DNA of 64,000 bases from Carboxylicivirga sp. M1479 (GTDB lineage: Bacteria; Bacteroidota; Bacteroidia; Bacteroidales; Marinilabiliaceae), in NCBI RefSeq assembly GCF_007097485.1, contig NZ_VKDE01000018.1, positions 168,892-232,891 of the forward strand, read 5' to 3'. Both the position numbers and the translations under genes were made by a program. The notes under the pieces were generated by a model. The model saw only the letters and a program-made list of their open reading frames with translations, did not search any database and had not been told where the DNA came from. This document shows, piece by piece, positions 1-8,899 of the stretch. Numbering within the stretch: the first letter of the stretch is position 1; every line of letters starts with the position of its first letter.

Positions 1-1133
1 TTCTATTATTCCTTTTGGGAACTACCGTTTTACTAGCCTGTCAATCCAAGTCGAGTAAAGGTGCAGCCGACGGAAACCATATTCAGGCTGATAGTACTTA
101 CATTCCAAAATATGCCAAGGGATTTAGTATAAATTATTTCGAAGGTTATAAGCAAATTGTACTTAACGACCCATGGGGCGATTCCACCAAGACAGAAACA
201 TTTGCATTGCTTACAGATGAGACCTTAATTAATAATGCGAAAGAGCATAACGATCACGTAATCACTCATACACCAAATAAGTGGATAGCGCTTTCTTCAA
301 CAATGGTTAATTATGCGAATGTATTGGACATGAAGCACACCATTAAAGGTGTTGCAGAACCGCAGTACATTGCAGATGACTTTATTCAGGAAGGCATAAA
401 AAATGAAAGTATTAAAAATGTGGGAATGGCGGTAGCACCCGATGTGGAAGTAATGGTTGATTTGGAACCAGACTTTATGATGGTTTCGCCCTTTAAAGAT
501 AATCACTTTGCTGCTGTTACATCTGCTGGAATACCTGTTATAACCAATGCTGACTATTTAGAGCAGACTCCTTTGGGACGTGCTGAATGGCTAGTTTTTG
601 TTGGCGAGTTATTGGGCGAGGGTAAAAAAGCTAAGCGAATTTTTAATGCCATTGCAAAAGAATATGCTGAGGTTCAGAACCTGGCTGCTCAAATAACAAC
701 TAAACCATCTGTTTTCACTGGGCATATTTATCAAGGCATTTGGTATACGCCAGCGGGTGAAAGTTATATGGCTAATTATTTTAATGATGCTGGTTGCAAT
801 TACATATATAAAGACAGTAGAGGCACAGGATCTTTATCTCTCGATTACGAAACAATAATTGATAAAGCTGAACATACAGAGTATTGGGTGTTAATCATTA
901 ACTATCCTACCGAAGTGACCTACTCCGAACTTGAGAAAATAGATAATCGCTACACTGATTTTGATGCTTTTAAAAAGAGAAAGGTGGTAGTTACAAATGC
1001 CTCCCATTCACTTTATTTTGAAAAGGGCTTGTTGCAACCACACTTGGTGTTGGCTGATTTAGTTCATGCTTTTCATCCTCAATTATTGAAGGATTACAAG
1101 CCGAAATATTTTCATCAATTAACTAACGAATAA
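1..1133 (+). CDS. ABC importer substrate-binding lipoprotein (iron-siderophore/cobalamin type), 5' end outside window
   Basis: The reading frame is already open at base 3 and reads as a hydrophobic signal ending in the lipobox LLAC, with the lipidated Cys at 39-41, so the true start lies upstream of the window. The rest resembles class III periplasmic binding proteins that deliver iron-siderophores, haem or cobalamin to FecCD-type permeases; for example, a segment of the kind 'VDLEPDFMMV' followed by 'AGIPVI' is typical of the fold. The stop codon shares its last base with the ATG of the permease, so the three transporter genes are one operon. In Bacteroidota the lipoprotein is either in the outer leaflet of the inner membrane or facing the periplasm. 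The sequence does not reveal the substrate. No TonB receptor is visible because the upstream DNA is missing. Confidence 0.85.
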   Translation, partial: LLFLLGTTVLLACQSKSSKGAADGNHIQADSTYIPKYAKGFSINYFEGYKQIVLNDPWGDSTKTETFALLTDETLINNAKEHNDHVITHTPNKWIALSSTMVNYANVLDMKHTIKGVAEPQYIADDFIQEGIKNESIKNVGMAVAPDVEVMVDLEPDFMMVSPFKDNHFAAVTSAGIPVITNADYLEQTPLGRAEWLVFVGELLGEGKKAKRIFNAIAKEYAEVQNLAAQITTKPSVFTGHIYQGIWYTPAGESYMANYFNDAGCNYIYKDSRGTGSLSLDYETIIDKAEHTEYWVLIINYPTEVTYSELEKIDNRYTDFDAFKKRKVVVTNASHSLYFEKGLLQPHLVLADLVHAFHPQLLKDYKPKYFHQLTNE

Positions 1134-2179
1134 TGGAAGATCATCGTTTAAAATGGGTTCTGGGATTTAGTTTGCTAATTGGGCTCATTGTTGTTTTGTT
1201 TTTACTTAATATTGGTTTTGGCTCTGTAGCCATTCCATTCGACGATATTTTAAAAGTTTTGCTTGGTGATGAGGCCTCACGAAAAGCCTATCATTCCATC
1301 ATATTAAAGTCACGTTTACCTCAAACAATTACGGCCGTATTGGCTGGCGCAGGATTGGCTGTTGGTGGATTGCAAATGCAGACTTTATTTCGTAACCCAT
1401 TGGCAGGGCCATCTATACTTGGTATTAGCAGTGGTGCTGGTTTAGGTGTTGCTTTAATATTGCTTTTTGCTGGCAATGTGCTTGGTGTAACGGTAAGTGC
1501 TTATGGCATGCTCGGCCATCTTACAGTTGTTGGTGCAGCCTTTGTAGGTGCCTTTTTTATACTGATGCTCATCGTGTTTTTTGCTCGTGCTTTGCGGGAT
1601 AATACTATTCTATTGATCGTTGGTATTATGGTGGGATATGCTGCTTCGGCCATAATTGGGGTAATGAAATTTTATAGCCCCAAGGAAGATGTACATGCCT
1701 ATGTTATTTGGGGTTTGGGTAGTTTCTCAAATGTTTCTTGGGAGCACTTGTCGATCTTAATTCCCATTGTGGTTGTTGGATTGTTATTCAGTTTACTACT
1801 GATTAAGCCACTTAATGTGTTGGTGTTGGGCGAAAATTATGCCGAGAACCTAGGTGTTAACATTAAACGCACTCGACTGGCTATTTTATTTTGTACGGGA
1901 TTGTTAACAGCTGCAATTACTGCTTTTTGCGGTCCTATTGCTTTCCTGGGATTGGCCGTACCACATCTAACCAAAGGATTGTTTCGCACAAGTGATCAAA
2001 AAGTATTGATGCCTGCAGTTATATTGGCTGGTACTGTATTGGCCTTGTTTTGTAATTTTATAGCCCGAATGCCTGGTTTTGAAGGAGCATTGCCTATCAA
2101 TGTGGTCACAGGCCTTATTGGAGCACCCATCGTTATATCTGTAATTGTTAAACGACGTAAGCTAAATATCAATGGATAA
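1133..2179 (+). CDS. FecCD/BtuC-family ABC transporter permease
   Basis: A 348-residue, strongly hydrophobic protein with about nine or ten predicted membrane segments, the size expected for FecCD permeases. Family hallmarks include 'RLPQTITAVLAGAGLAVGG' near residues 62-80, the segment 'NPLAGPSILGISSGA' and the late 'GPIAFLGLAVPH' loop that contacts the ATPase. It forms the inner-membrane channel for a siderophore, haem or vitamin B12. Its ATG overlaps the stop codon of the binding protein by one base, and its own 3' end overlaps the ATPase gene by eight bases, which points to translational coupling across the whole transporter. Confidence 0.93.
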   Translation: MEDHRLKWVLGFSLLIGLIVVLFLLNIGFGSVAIPFDDILKVLLGDEASRKAYHSIILKSRLPQTITAVLAGAGLAVGGLQMQTLFRNPLAGPSILGISSGAGLGVALILLFAGNVLGVTVSAYGMLGHLTVVGAAFVGAFFILMLIVFFARALRDNTILLIVGIMVGYAASAIIGVMKFYSPKEDVHAYVIWGLGSFSNVSWEHLSILIPIVVVGLLFSLLLIKPLNVLVLGENYAENLGVNIKRTRLAILFCTGLLTAAITAFCGPIAFLGLAVPHLTKGLFRTSDQKVLMPAVILAGTVLALFCNFIARMPGFEGALPINVVTGLIGAPIVISVIVKRRKLNING

Positions 2180-3197
2180 TACCATTTTATTACAATCAAG
2201 CGATTTAGCTGTTGGGTATAAACAGAGCAATGGCCGCACACAGCTCTTACATCAGGATATAAATGTACAACTCAATCAAGGTGAGTTTGCTTGTTTGTTG
2301 GGACCCAATGGCGCTGGTAAATCTACCCTCATTAAAACATTAAGTGGATTTATTCCTAAAATTAGTGGTGATGTTTGTATCAATGGTTTGAATTTACACG
2401 ATTATAAACGTGGCCAACTTGCCAAGGTTGTCAGTGTTGTTTTAACCGAAAAATTGCAAGTTTCGAACATGACCGTGTTTGATTTAGTGGCTCTGGGAAG
2501 AACACCCTATACCGACTTTTTTGGTAATTTAAGTGCTACTGATAAAGGCCTAGTACTACAAGCAATTAATGACGTAGGCTTGCAGGGGTTTGCCAATCGC
2601 CAGTTAATCTGTATGAGCGATGGCGAACGTCAGAAAGCTATGATTGCAAAAGCGCTGGTGCAGGATACTCCATTAATAATTCTGGATGAACCAACGGCTT
2701 TCCTCGATCTACCCAGTAAAATTGAAATTGTGCAGTTGCTCAAAAAACTGGCTGTTAACAACAATAAAGGCATCCTTTTATCAACACACGATTTGGAACT
2801 AGCTCTTCAGTTGGCCGATAAAATTTGGCTCCTTGCTCAAGGGAGACAGCTAGAATGCGGAATACCAGAGGATTTAGTTCTTTCAAACAGTTTTAAAAGC
2901 TTCTTTGAAAAGGAGGGAGTTTTATTTGATAATGAAAGTGGCTCATTCAGAGTTCAAAAAGATCAATTGAAAACCATTCAGGTAATAGGAGAGGGAGTTG
3001 AGTATCAATGGTTATGCCATGCACTTAATCGCATTGGATTTCAAACAACATTAGTAGAAGGTGATTATCCAAGTATAAAAACTGTAGAAAATGCGAATGA
3101 AGCATTTGTGTTAAATGGTGTAGATGGCCATGATAAACAGTTCAAAACGATTGAGGAATTGCTTTGTGAAATAAATATATTCTTAAAGAGCAACTAA
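2172..3197 (+). CDS. ABC transporter ATPase (FecE/HmuV type) with a C-terminal extension
   Basis: This is the nucleotide-binding subunit of the transporter encoded just upstream. Walker A is GPNGAGKST (about residues 44-52), the signature loop is the slightly divergent MSDGE (about residues 151-155), and Walker B is LIILDEP, followed by the switch His in LLSTHD. The start ATG lies inside the end of the permease gene. At 341 residues it is roughly 80-90 residues longer than ordinary FecE-like ATPases. The extra C-terminal part (from about residue 235) has alternating hydrophobic segments and probably forms a small regulatory domain; I do not recognise the fold. Nothing indicates the substrate beyond the general iron/B12 family. 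Confidence 0.92.
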   Translation: MDNTILLQSSDLAVGYKQSNGRTQLLHQDINVQLNQGEFACLLGPNGAGKSTLIKTLSGFIPKISGDVCINGLNLHDYKRGQLAKVVSVVLTEKLQVSNMTVFDLVALGRTPYTDFFGNLSATDKGLVLQAINDVGLQGFANRQLICMSDGERQKAMIAKALVQDTPLIILDEPTAFLDLPSKIEIVQLLKKLAVNNNKGILLSTHDLELALQLADKIWLLAQGRQLECGIPEDLVLSNSFKSFFEKEGVLFDNESGSFRVQKDQLKTIQVIGEGVEYQWLCHALNRIGFQTTLVEGDYPSIKTVENANEAFVLNGVDGHDKQFKTIEELLCEINIFLKSN

Positions 3198-3280
3198 CAA
3201 GCACCTTATTCTACCTTCTAACCTTAGCTTCTGCCAAAATTACCTTACACTGTCATCTCGTTCTGTCGCATTGTCACACA

Positions 3281-3311
3281 TTGACGAATGGCACAGGCTT
3301 TGATAACTTTG
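3281..3311 (+). promoter_or_regulatory. Promoter of htpG, Bacteroidota consensus
   Basis: TTG at 3281-3283 is separated by 20 bases from a perfect -7 element TAACTTTG at 3304-3311. This matches the known Bacteroidota primary sigma consensus (TTTG, 19-21 bases, TAnnTTTG). Transcription would start near 3318, giving a leader of about 35 bases before the ATG at 3354. No heat-shock-type operator was recognised. Confidence 0.75.
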
Positions 3312-3353
3312 TGCCGTTAAAACGATTTTTTTAAAATATAAATATTAGTGACG

Positions 3354-5408
3354 ATGCAAAAAGGACATATTGGTGTAACTACCGAAAACATTTTCCCGAT
3401 CATCAAAAAATATCTTTATTCTGATCATGAGATATTTCTACGCGAGTTGGTATCTAACGCTGTTGATGCCACGCAAAAACTAAAAACACTTTCTTCAGTA
3501 GGCGAGTTTAAAGGCGAAGTAGGCGAGGCTCCTGTTCGTGTTATTCTTGACGAAGAGAAAAAGACGATTACAATTTCTGACCGTGGTGTTGGTATGACAT
3601 CAGAAGAAATTGACAAATATATTAATCAGGTAGCTTTTTCAGGAGCTAACGAATTTCTTGAAAAATATAAGAAAGACGCCAATGCAATTATTGGTCACTT
3701 TGGTTTAGGCTTCTACTCATCATTCATGGTGTCTGAAAAGGTAGAAATCATTACTAAGTCATTCCGCGATGGTTCACAAGCTGTTAAGTGGAGTTGCGAT
3801 GGAAGCCCTGAGTATACTTTGGAAGAGGTTGAAAAAGCCGATCGCGGTACTGATATTGTTCTTTATATCGATGAAGACAATAAGCAGTATGCAACAAAAG
3901 CTGAGATTGATACTTTATTGAAAAAGTACTGTCGTTTCTTACCTGTTGAGGTTGTTTTTGGTAAAGAGACAGAGTATAAAGATGGCAAGCAAGAGGAGAC
4001 AGATAAGGATAACGTTGTCAACGAGACAAAGCCTTTATGGACACGTACGCCATCTGAATTAAAGGATGAAGATTATAACAAATTCTACCAGGGATTGTAC
4101 CCAATGTCTGATGAGCCTTTGTTCAATATCCATTTAAATGTGGATTATCCATTTAACTTAACGGGTGTTCTTTATTTCCCTAAGTTGAAAAACAACGTAG
4201 AGGTTCAGAAGAATAAGATTCAGTTATACTGTAACCAGGTTTATGTAACCGATTCAGTTGAAGGAATTGTGCCTGAGTTCTTAACTCTTTTACATGGGGT
4301 AATTGATTCTCCAGATATTCCTTTGAATGTTTCTCGTTCATACTTACAGAGCGATGGTAACGTTAAGAAGATCTCAAGCCACATTACTAAGAAAGTAGCT
4401 GACCGTTTAGAGGAAATCTTTAAAAAAGACCGTGATGGTTTTGAGGCCAAGTGGGATGACTTGAAGATTTTTGTTGAGTATGGTATGCTTACTGAAGAGA
4501 AGTTCTACGACCGTGCTAAGAAGTTTACTCTCTTGAAAAATACAGATGGTAAATACTTTACTTTTGATGAGTATGCTGCTATTATTAAAGATAACCAAAC
4601 TGATAAAGACGATCAGTTGGTATACTTATATGCAACAGATGTAGAAGCTCAGTTTAGTTTTATTGAAGCAGCTAAAAACAAGGGATACGATGTTGTTGTA
4701 TTGGATGGTCAGTTAGATAGCCATTTTGTTAATACCTTAGAGAGTAAGTTTGAGAAGTCGCGTTTTGTGCGTGTTGATAGCGATATCGCTGAGAAATTGA
4801 TTCCAAAAGCTGATACTATGGAATTGAAATTGTCAGATGCTCAAAAGCAAGATTTGACAACTATTTTCAGTTCGCAGGTGCCTAATGTTGATAAATTGAA
4901 CTTCATTGTAACATTTGAAGCATTAGCAGAAAACGATACACCAGTGATGATTACGCAGCAGGAGTTTATGCGTCGTATGAAAGAAATGAGTCAGTTGGGT
5001 GGCGGTGGAATGAATTTCTACGGCGAGATGCCTGATAGCTACAATTTAGTTGTGAATGGCAACCATCCATTGGTAAATCGCATCATTGAAGACGAAGAGA
5101 AAGAAGTGGGAGAGAAGGTCGCTTCATTGCGCAGTAAGATTGATGGTTTAGATGGTAAACGCGCTGAGCTGGAAAAAGCTAAAGAAGGTAAGAAGGACGA
5201 GGAAATTGCTCAGGCTGACAAAGATGAGTTGGAAGATCTTAATAAGAAGTTAACTGAATTGAATGCTAAGAAAGATGCTGAACTTTCAACATTCGCATCA
5301 TCCAACAAAATGGTATCTCAGTTAATCGACCTGGCATTACTTTCAAACAACATGCTAAAAGGCGAAGCTTTAACTAAGTTTGTTAAGCGTAGCATCGATT
5401 TAATTTAA
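3354..5408 (+). CDS. htpG: Molecular chaperone HtpG (Hsp90)
   Basis: Cytosolic Hsp90 ATPase that remodels client proteins. The N-terminal GHKL ATP-binding domain carries the Hsp90 signature of the form YSDHEIFLRELVSNAVDA, the DRGVGM loop and GHFGLGFYSSFMV. The middle domain contains 'NVSRSYLQ', a conserved Hsp90 motif, and a C-terminal dimerisation region follows. A GTG at 3348 lies in frame upstream, but the ATG at 3354 begins the conserved sequence MQKGHIGVTTENIF, so I prefer the ATG (684 residues). About residues 590-650 are rich in Lys, Glu and Asp and look like a charged coiled coil. The gene has its own promoter and a rho-independent terminator, so it is monocistronic. Confidence 0.97.
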   Translation: MQKGHIGVTTENIFPIIKKYLYSDHEIFLRELVSNAVDATQKLKTLSSVGEFKGEVGEAPVRVILDEEKKTITISDRGVGMTSEEIDKYINQVAFSGANEFLEKYKKDANAIIGHFGLGFYSSFMVSEKVEIITKSFRDGSQAVKWSCDGSPEYTLEEVEKADRGTDIVLYIDEDNKQYATKAEIDTLLKKYCRFLPVEVVFGKETEYKDGKQEETDKDNVVNETKPLWTRTPSELKDEDYNKFYQGLYPMSDEPLFNIHLNVDYPFNLTGVLYFPKLKNNVEVQKNKIQLYCNQVYVTDSVEGIVPEFLTLLHGVIDSPDIPLNVSRSYLQSDGNVKKISSHITKKVADRLEEIFKKDRDGFEAKWDDLKIFVEYGMLTEEKFYDRAKKFTLLKNTDGKYFTFDEYAAIIKDNQTDKDDQLVYLYATDVEAQFSFIEAAKNKGYDVVVLDGQLDSHFVNTLESKFEKSRFVRVDSDIAEKLIPKADTMELKLSDAQKQDLTTIFSSQVPNVDKLNFIVTFEALAENDTPVMITQQEFMRRMKEMSQLGGGGMNFYGEMPDSYNLVVNGNHPLVNRIIEDEEKEVGEKVASLRSKIDGLDGKRAELEKAKEGKKDEEIAQADKDELEDLNKKLTELNAKKDAELSTFASSNKMVSQLIDLALLSNNMLKGEALTKFVKRSIDLI

Positions 5409-5432
5409 TTACCTTTCAATAGGATTAAATAC

Positions 5433-5466
5433 AAGCCCGAAAGCATTTAGTTTTCGGGCTTTCTTT
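5433..5466 (+). terminator. Rho-independent terminator of htpG
   Basis: The inverted repeat AGCCCGAAA (5433-5441) and TTTCGGGCT (5452-5460) is followed by TTCTTTTT. It lies 25 bases after the htpG stop codon. Confidence 0.88.
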
Positions 5467-5758
5467 TTATTATAAATGATTTTCACACCTTTTTTTGTTA
5501 CACTAAATTGGAGATTAAACCCATTCCTTGTTGTTTCGTGTGTTATACATTTTCAATGAATGCACAAGCCAACAGACTGTAATTTTCATCCTCCATCCTC
5601 CTTAACATCTTTTAACGAAATAATTAGGCATTGTATGATTTAGCATAGCTTATTAATTCAATCAATTATCTATTTTTGCGCCGATTTTAAATGAACAGCT
5701 AGTATTTGATCACTGTAAGGAGTAATAGCTGTCAATAATATTTTTAAAACCAGAAAAA
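5467..5758 (+). promoter_or_regulatory. Intergenic region with a -7 element for the acetate-transporter-family gene
   Basis: The gap between htpG and the next gene is 350 bases and contains the htpG terminator. A perfect -7 element TATTTTTG lies at 5671-5678, with no good TTG at the expected distance. A start near 5685 would leave a leader of about 75 bases. Nothing else is recognised in the gap. Confidence 0.5.
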
Positions 5759-6334
5759 ATGGAACAAAACGTTTTCATCGCTAAAGATGTAACAACTAAT
5801 CCGGCTCCCCTAGGACTAACCGGTTTTGGATTGACAACAATGCTATTAAACCTGCATAATGCCGGTCTTTTTGGGTTAGACACCATGATTATGGGTATGG
5901 GTATCATGATGGGTGGACTTATTCAGATTTTAGTAGGTATGCTTGAGTGGAAGAAAAACAACATGTTTGGTATGATGGCTTTTACATCATATGGTGCATT
6001 TTGGATTTCTTTAGTGTTTGTTTGGATCTTCCCAAAAATGGGATTAGGTGAGGCGCCATCTGCAACAGCTATGGGTTATTACCTAACAGTTTGGGGTATT
6101 TTTACTTTCGGATTGTGGATTGCAACACTTAAAATGACTAAAACAATGATTTGGTTATTTGGTACAGTGGTGTTATTATTTGCTTTGTTAGCCATTGCTA
6201 ATTTTACAGGTAGTCACTTAATTCATACTATTGCAGGTATCGAAGGTGTTATTTGTGGTGCAAGTGCCTTATACATTGCTATCGCTACTTTATTAGTTGA
6301 AGTGTACGGAAAGCAGATTCTTCCAATGCCATAA
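5759..6334 (+). CDS. GPR1/FUN34/YaaH (SatP-type) acetate/succinate transporter family protein
   Basis: A 191-residue protein with about six transmembrane helices and the family signature NPAPLGL at residues 14-20 near the N terminus. Members such as E. coli SatP and archaeal/fungal homologues move acetate or succinate across the inner membrane, as channels or proton symporters. Size and topology fit the family exactly. It stands alone between two terminators. The substrate here is inferred from the family only, since no acetate-metabolism gene is adjacent. Confidence 0.92.
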   Translation: MEQNVFIAKDVTTNPAPLGLTGFGLTTMLLNLHNAGLFGLDTMIMGMGIMMGGLIQILVGMLEWKKNNMFGMMAFTSYGAFWISLVFVWIFPKMGLGEAPSATAMGYYLTVWGIFTFGLWIATLKMTKTMIWLFGTVVLLFALLAIANFTGSHLIHTIAGIEGVICGASALYIAIATLLVEVYGKQILPMP

Positions 6335-6361
6335 GCATTGACGAAAAATGATATAATAGGA

Positions 6362-6390
6362 AGCCCGAACGGTTATGTTCGGGCTTTTTT
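6362..6390 (+). terminator. Rho-independent terminator
   Basis: AGCCCGAAC (6362-6370), a six-base loop, and GTTCGGGCT (6377-6385) followed by a T run to 6390. It ends the acetate-transporter-family transcript and is close in sequence to the htpG terminator. Confidence 0.9.
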
Positions 6391-6436
6391 GTGCTTAGTA
6401 TTTTGATGAGTGAGCCAAAAGTGCTTACTAACATGC

Positions 6437-6466
6437 TTGACGCTAGTGGTGTAAAGGTCTATTTTG
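6437..6466 (+). promoter_or_regulatory. Putative promoter of the CPBP protease gene
   Basis: TTG at 6437-6439, a 20-base spacer and TATTTTGC beginning at 6460. The -7 element is one base short of the TAnnTTTG consensus, but the spacing matches the htpG promoter. Confidence 0.45.
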
Positions 6467-6487
6467 CCTTAATCTCACTATCACTAC

Positions 6488-7411
6488 ATGAAACATCTGA
6501 CAAGTAAAAACGCAAAGAAGAATAATTGGTGGAAGTATTTGTTGATGCTGGCACTTTTTCCTGTGCTTGCTCAGCTAGTGGTTGCTTGGTATTATCTTCT
6601 AAATACAAATGAGGATGCTGTTGGAAGCGTTTCGATTGAAATTAATAACTCGATCCATTATGCTAGCAACCCAACAGTTCAGATAGGTATATTGGCTCTC
6701 TTCTTTATTTTTATGTTGATAGCCTTTGCTTTTGTTTATAGTCATTTACATCACAAAAGCTTTAGAACGGTTATAAATGGAACGAGGCTTATCCGATGGC
6801 GGCGCATTATCATAGGATTTGCAATTTGCTTTGTGGTCGAAGCCTTTCTATTTGGTGCCGATTATTATTTAGACATAGATAATTACGAAGTGCGCTTGCA
6901 CTGGAACAGTTTAATTCCGCTTGGTCTTGTTGCGGTTTTTATGGTTCCTTTTCAGGCCTTTTTCGATGAAATAATATTTAGAGGTTATTTAGCACAAGGG
7001 GTGGCACATTTGACAAAAAGTCGGTTTTTAGTCATACTTATTCCTACCATATTTTTTGCTGTAATACATGCTTTTAATCCTATTTTGAACGGTGTTGGCT
7101 TTTGGACTGTATTGTTGCTTTACTTTTTAATTGGCTTATCGTATGCTATTATATCGGTACTGGATGATGGAATAGAATTGGCAATGGGCTTGCACGCTGC
7201 TAATAATGTATTCGCTACTATTTTTGTTGTCAATGCTAATAGCATTATTAAAACAGATGCCTTGTTATTGATGAAAGAAGTAAATTTTCCAGATGCTTTT
7301 GTACCCATTATTATAGCACAATTGGTAATGATTGCTGCCCTTGCATTTAAGTACAAGTGGCCTTGGCGTAGTGTTTTTTCTCAAATAGAAGATGGATTTG
7401 CCATTAACTAA
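6488..7411 (+). CDS. CPBP-family intramembrane metalloprotease
   Basis: A 307-residue polytopic membrane protein (about eight helices) of the CAAX protease/bacteriocin-processing family (ABI/PF02517). The catalytic motifs are visible: FFDEIIFRG at about residues 157-165, which corresponds to the usual EExxxR with the first Glu replaced by Asp; VIHAFN near 193-198; and LHAANN near 235-240, supplying metal-binding His residues. Homologues cleave peptides within the membrane, including prenylated proteins and bacteriocin precursors. The neighbours give no hint of the substrate. A bidirectional terminator follows the stop codon. Confidence 0.88.
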   Translation: MKHLTSKNAKKNNWWKYLLMLALFPVLAQLVVAWYYLLNTNEDAVGSVSIEINNSIHYASNPTVQIGILALFFIFMLIAFAFVYSHLHHKSFRTVINGTRLIRWRRIIIGFAICFVVEAFLFGADYYLDIDNYEVRLHWNSLIPLGLVAVFMVPFQAFFDEIIFRGYLAQGVAHLTKSRFLVILIPTIFFAVIHAFNPILNGVGFWTVLLLYFLIGLSYAIISVLDDGIELAMGLHAANNVFATIFVVNANSIIKTDALLLMKEVNFPDAFVPIIIAQLVMIAALAFKYKWPWRSVFSQIEDGFAIN

Positions 7412-7412
7412 A

Positions 7413-7437
7413 AAAGCACCGCTATTAGCAGTGCTTT
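7413..7437. terminator. Bidirectional terminator between convergent genes
   Basis: AAAGCAC, an 11-base loop and GTGCTTT, with A and T tracts on the two sides. It sits between the rightward CPBP gene and the leftward DUF4097 gene and can serve both. Confidence 0.65.
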
Positions 7438-7460
7438 GTCTATGTTATTAGATATTTAAC

Positions 7461-8093
7461 CTAGCGTATACTCCCGGATAGAGTACTTATTTCGCGATTG
7501 CCTTTCAAATTAACTATGCGAAAATTACCCGAAACAGAATTGCCTTTTAAACTACCATCAATATCAGAAAGTTCAGCATTACCCGAAACGGTATTGGTTT
7601 TTGCATTTCCTTTAACGCCTGCTAAAACAATATTACCAGATACCGTATTTGCCGATATGTCACTGCCTATTTTTTGAGCTGTTACATTTCCCGATACTGT
7701 ATTGCATTTCACTTTGCGTTGGCCAATGCCTGATATTTTTATGTCGCCACTTACACTATTTACATCTGCATCACTCATAGCTGGCATGCTAATAGTGAAA
7801 TTACCTCGTGCACTTCCTTTAGAATTACGCGGGTGGTCAACCTCCACAATTAATGTAGTACCCGATTGGCGAGTTACAATCTCGTATTCATCCTTTTGTC
7901 TATCCCAACTCAAGGAACCTTTTACATGCACCGAATTACCTTCTACGGCTTCAATTTCAACATTGCTAAACACCACGTTTACTTCAATGTCGGTAATGTT
8001 TTCAAATGTTTTGTCAACCGATGTTTTGCCTCCTTGTGCCCATGCGTAAGCTGAAATACAAAGAACTCCCAGTATTAATAATAGTTGTCTCAT
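7461..8093 (-). CDS. Secreted DUF4097-type beta-helical protein
   Basis: A 210-residue protein with an N-terminal signal peptide ending in AYAWAQ. The second half is a repeat of short rungs of the form NTVSGN/SVSGN, about every 20 residues, typical of DUF4097/DUF2807 parallel beta-helix proteins of the cell envelope, sometimes called putative adhesins. It is the third gene of a leftward unit behind a histidine kinase and response regulator, about 95 bases after the regulator. It may report or modulate envelope state for that system; its role is unknown. A short length and no membrane anchor suggest a free periplasmic or exported protein. Confidence 0.8.
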   Translation of the reverse strand: MRQLLLILGVLCISAYAWAQGGKTSVDKTFENITDIEVNVVFSNVEIEAVEGNSVHVKGSLSWDRQKDEYEIVTRQSGTTLIVEVDHPRNSKGSARGNFTISMPAMSDADVNSVSGDIKISGIGQRKVKCNTVSGNVTAQKIGSDISANTVSGNIVLAGVKGNAKTNTVSGNAELSDIDGSLKGNSVSGNFRIVNLKGNREISTLSGSIR

Positions 8094-8188
8094 TTTTAAA
8101 AATTTATCCGATTATGAATGTAGGACGCACGAACGTTTAGTTTAGTTACAACTGGTTTCAATATCATCAAAGGCTTCTTTCAAATGCG

Positions 8189-8899
8189 TTATTCTATTTC
8201 TTCGTCGATCCGTAACTGGTAGCCACTTCCATGGATATTAATTATTTCTACCCCTTCAACATCTCTTAGGTATTTACGCAATTTAGTAATGTAAACATCC
8301 ATGCTTCGGGTTGTAAAATAACCTGTTTCTCCCCAGACTTCTTTCAGGGCTTTATCGCGCGGTAGTACTTTGTTTTTATTTTGACACAAAAGTACTAACA
8401 AGCCCGCCTCTTTGGGCGATAACTTATGTTCTTCCTCCTTAATGTGTATAGTTCTGAACTCTTGGTTAAATACGGCCTGCCCTATGCTGTATTCGGTTTG
8501 TATTTCTATTGCCTGCTGTCTTTTGTTTCTGTTAAGAATAGCATTTAGCTTACAAATTAGTATTTCCGAATCGAAAGGCTTGGTAATATAGTCATCTGCA
8601 CCTGTGCTAAAACCCTCCAGCATATCCTCCTTCATAACTTTAGCTGTCAGAAATATGATTGGTATATCGGGGGTCGACTCTTTAATTTCTCGGGCAATAG
8701 TAAAGCCGTCAATATTAGGTAGCATTACATCGAGTATGCAGATGTCAAACTGACTTTCTTTGAATCGTTTAAAGGCTAATAAGCCATCTTTTACCCAGGT
8801 AACATTAAATTTATTTATCTCAAGATAGGCTTTCATGACCGTTCCAAAATTACGATCATCTTCCACCATAAATACTCTTTTTGTTTCCATCATCATCAC
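8189..8899 (-). CDS. OmpR/RprY-type response regulator
   Basis: Receiver domain (about residues 5-120) with the acidic pair EDD, the phosphoacceptor Asp57 in ILDVMLP, Thr in FLTAK and Lys in ITKPF, followed by a winged-helix DNA-binding domain (about 135-232) of the Trans_reg_C class. The start is uncertain among four consecutive Met codons. The first codon directly abuts the stop codon of the kinase gene, so the pair is co-transcribed and probably co-translated. Similarity to the RprXY pair of Bacteroides is likely from the kinase architecture. Targets are unknown; the adjacent DUF4097 gene and the divergent secreted-protein gene are the obvious candidates. Confidence 0.94.
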   Translation of the reverse strand: MMMMETKRVFMVEDDRNFGTVMKAYLEINKFNVTWVKDGLLAFKRFKESQFDICILDVMLPNIDGFTIAREIKESTPDIPIIFLTAKVMKEDMLEGFSTGADDYITKPFDSEILICKLNAILNRNKRQQAIEIQTEYSIGQAVFNQEFRTIHIKEEEHKLSPKEAGLLVLLCQNKNKVLPRDKALKEVWGETGYFTTRSMDVYITKLRKYLRDVEGVEIINIHGSGYQLRIDEEIE

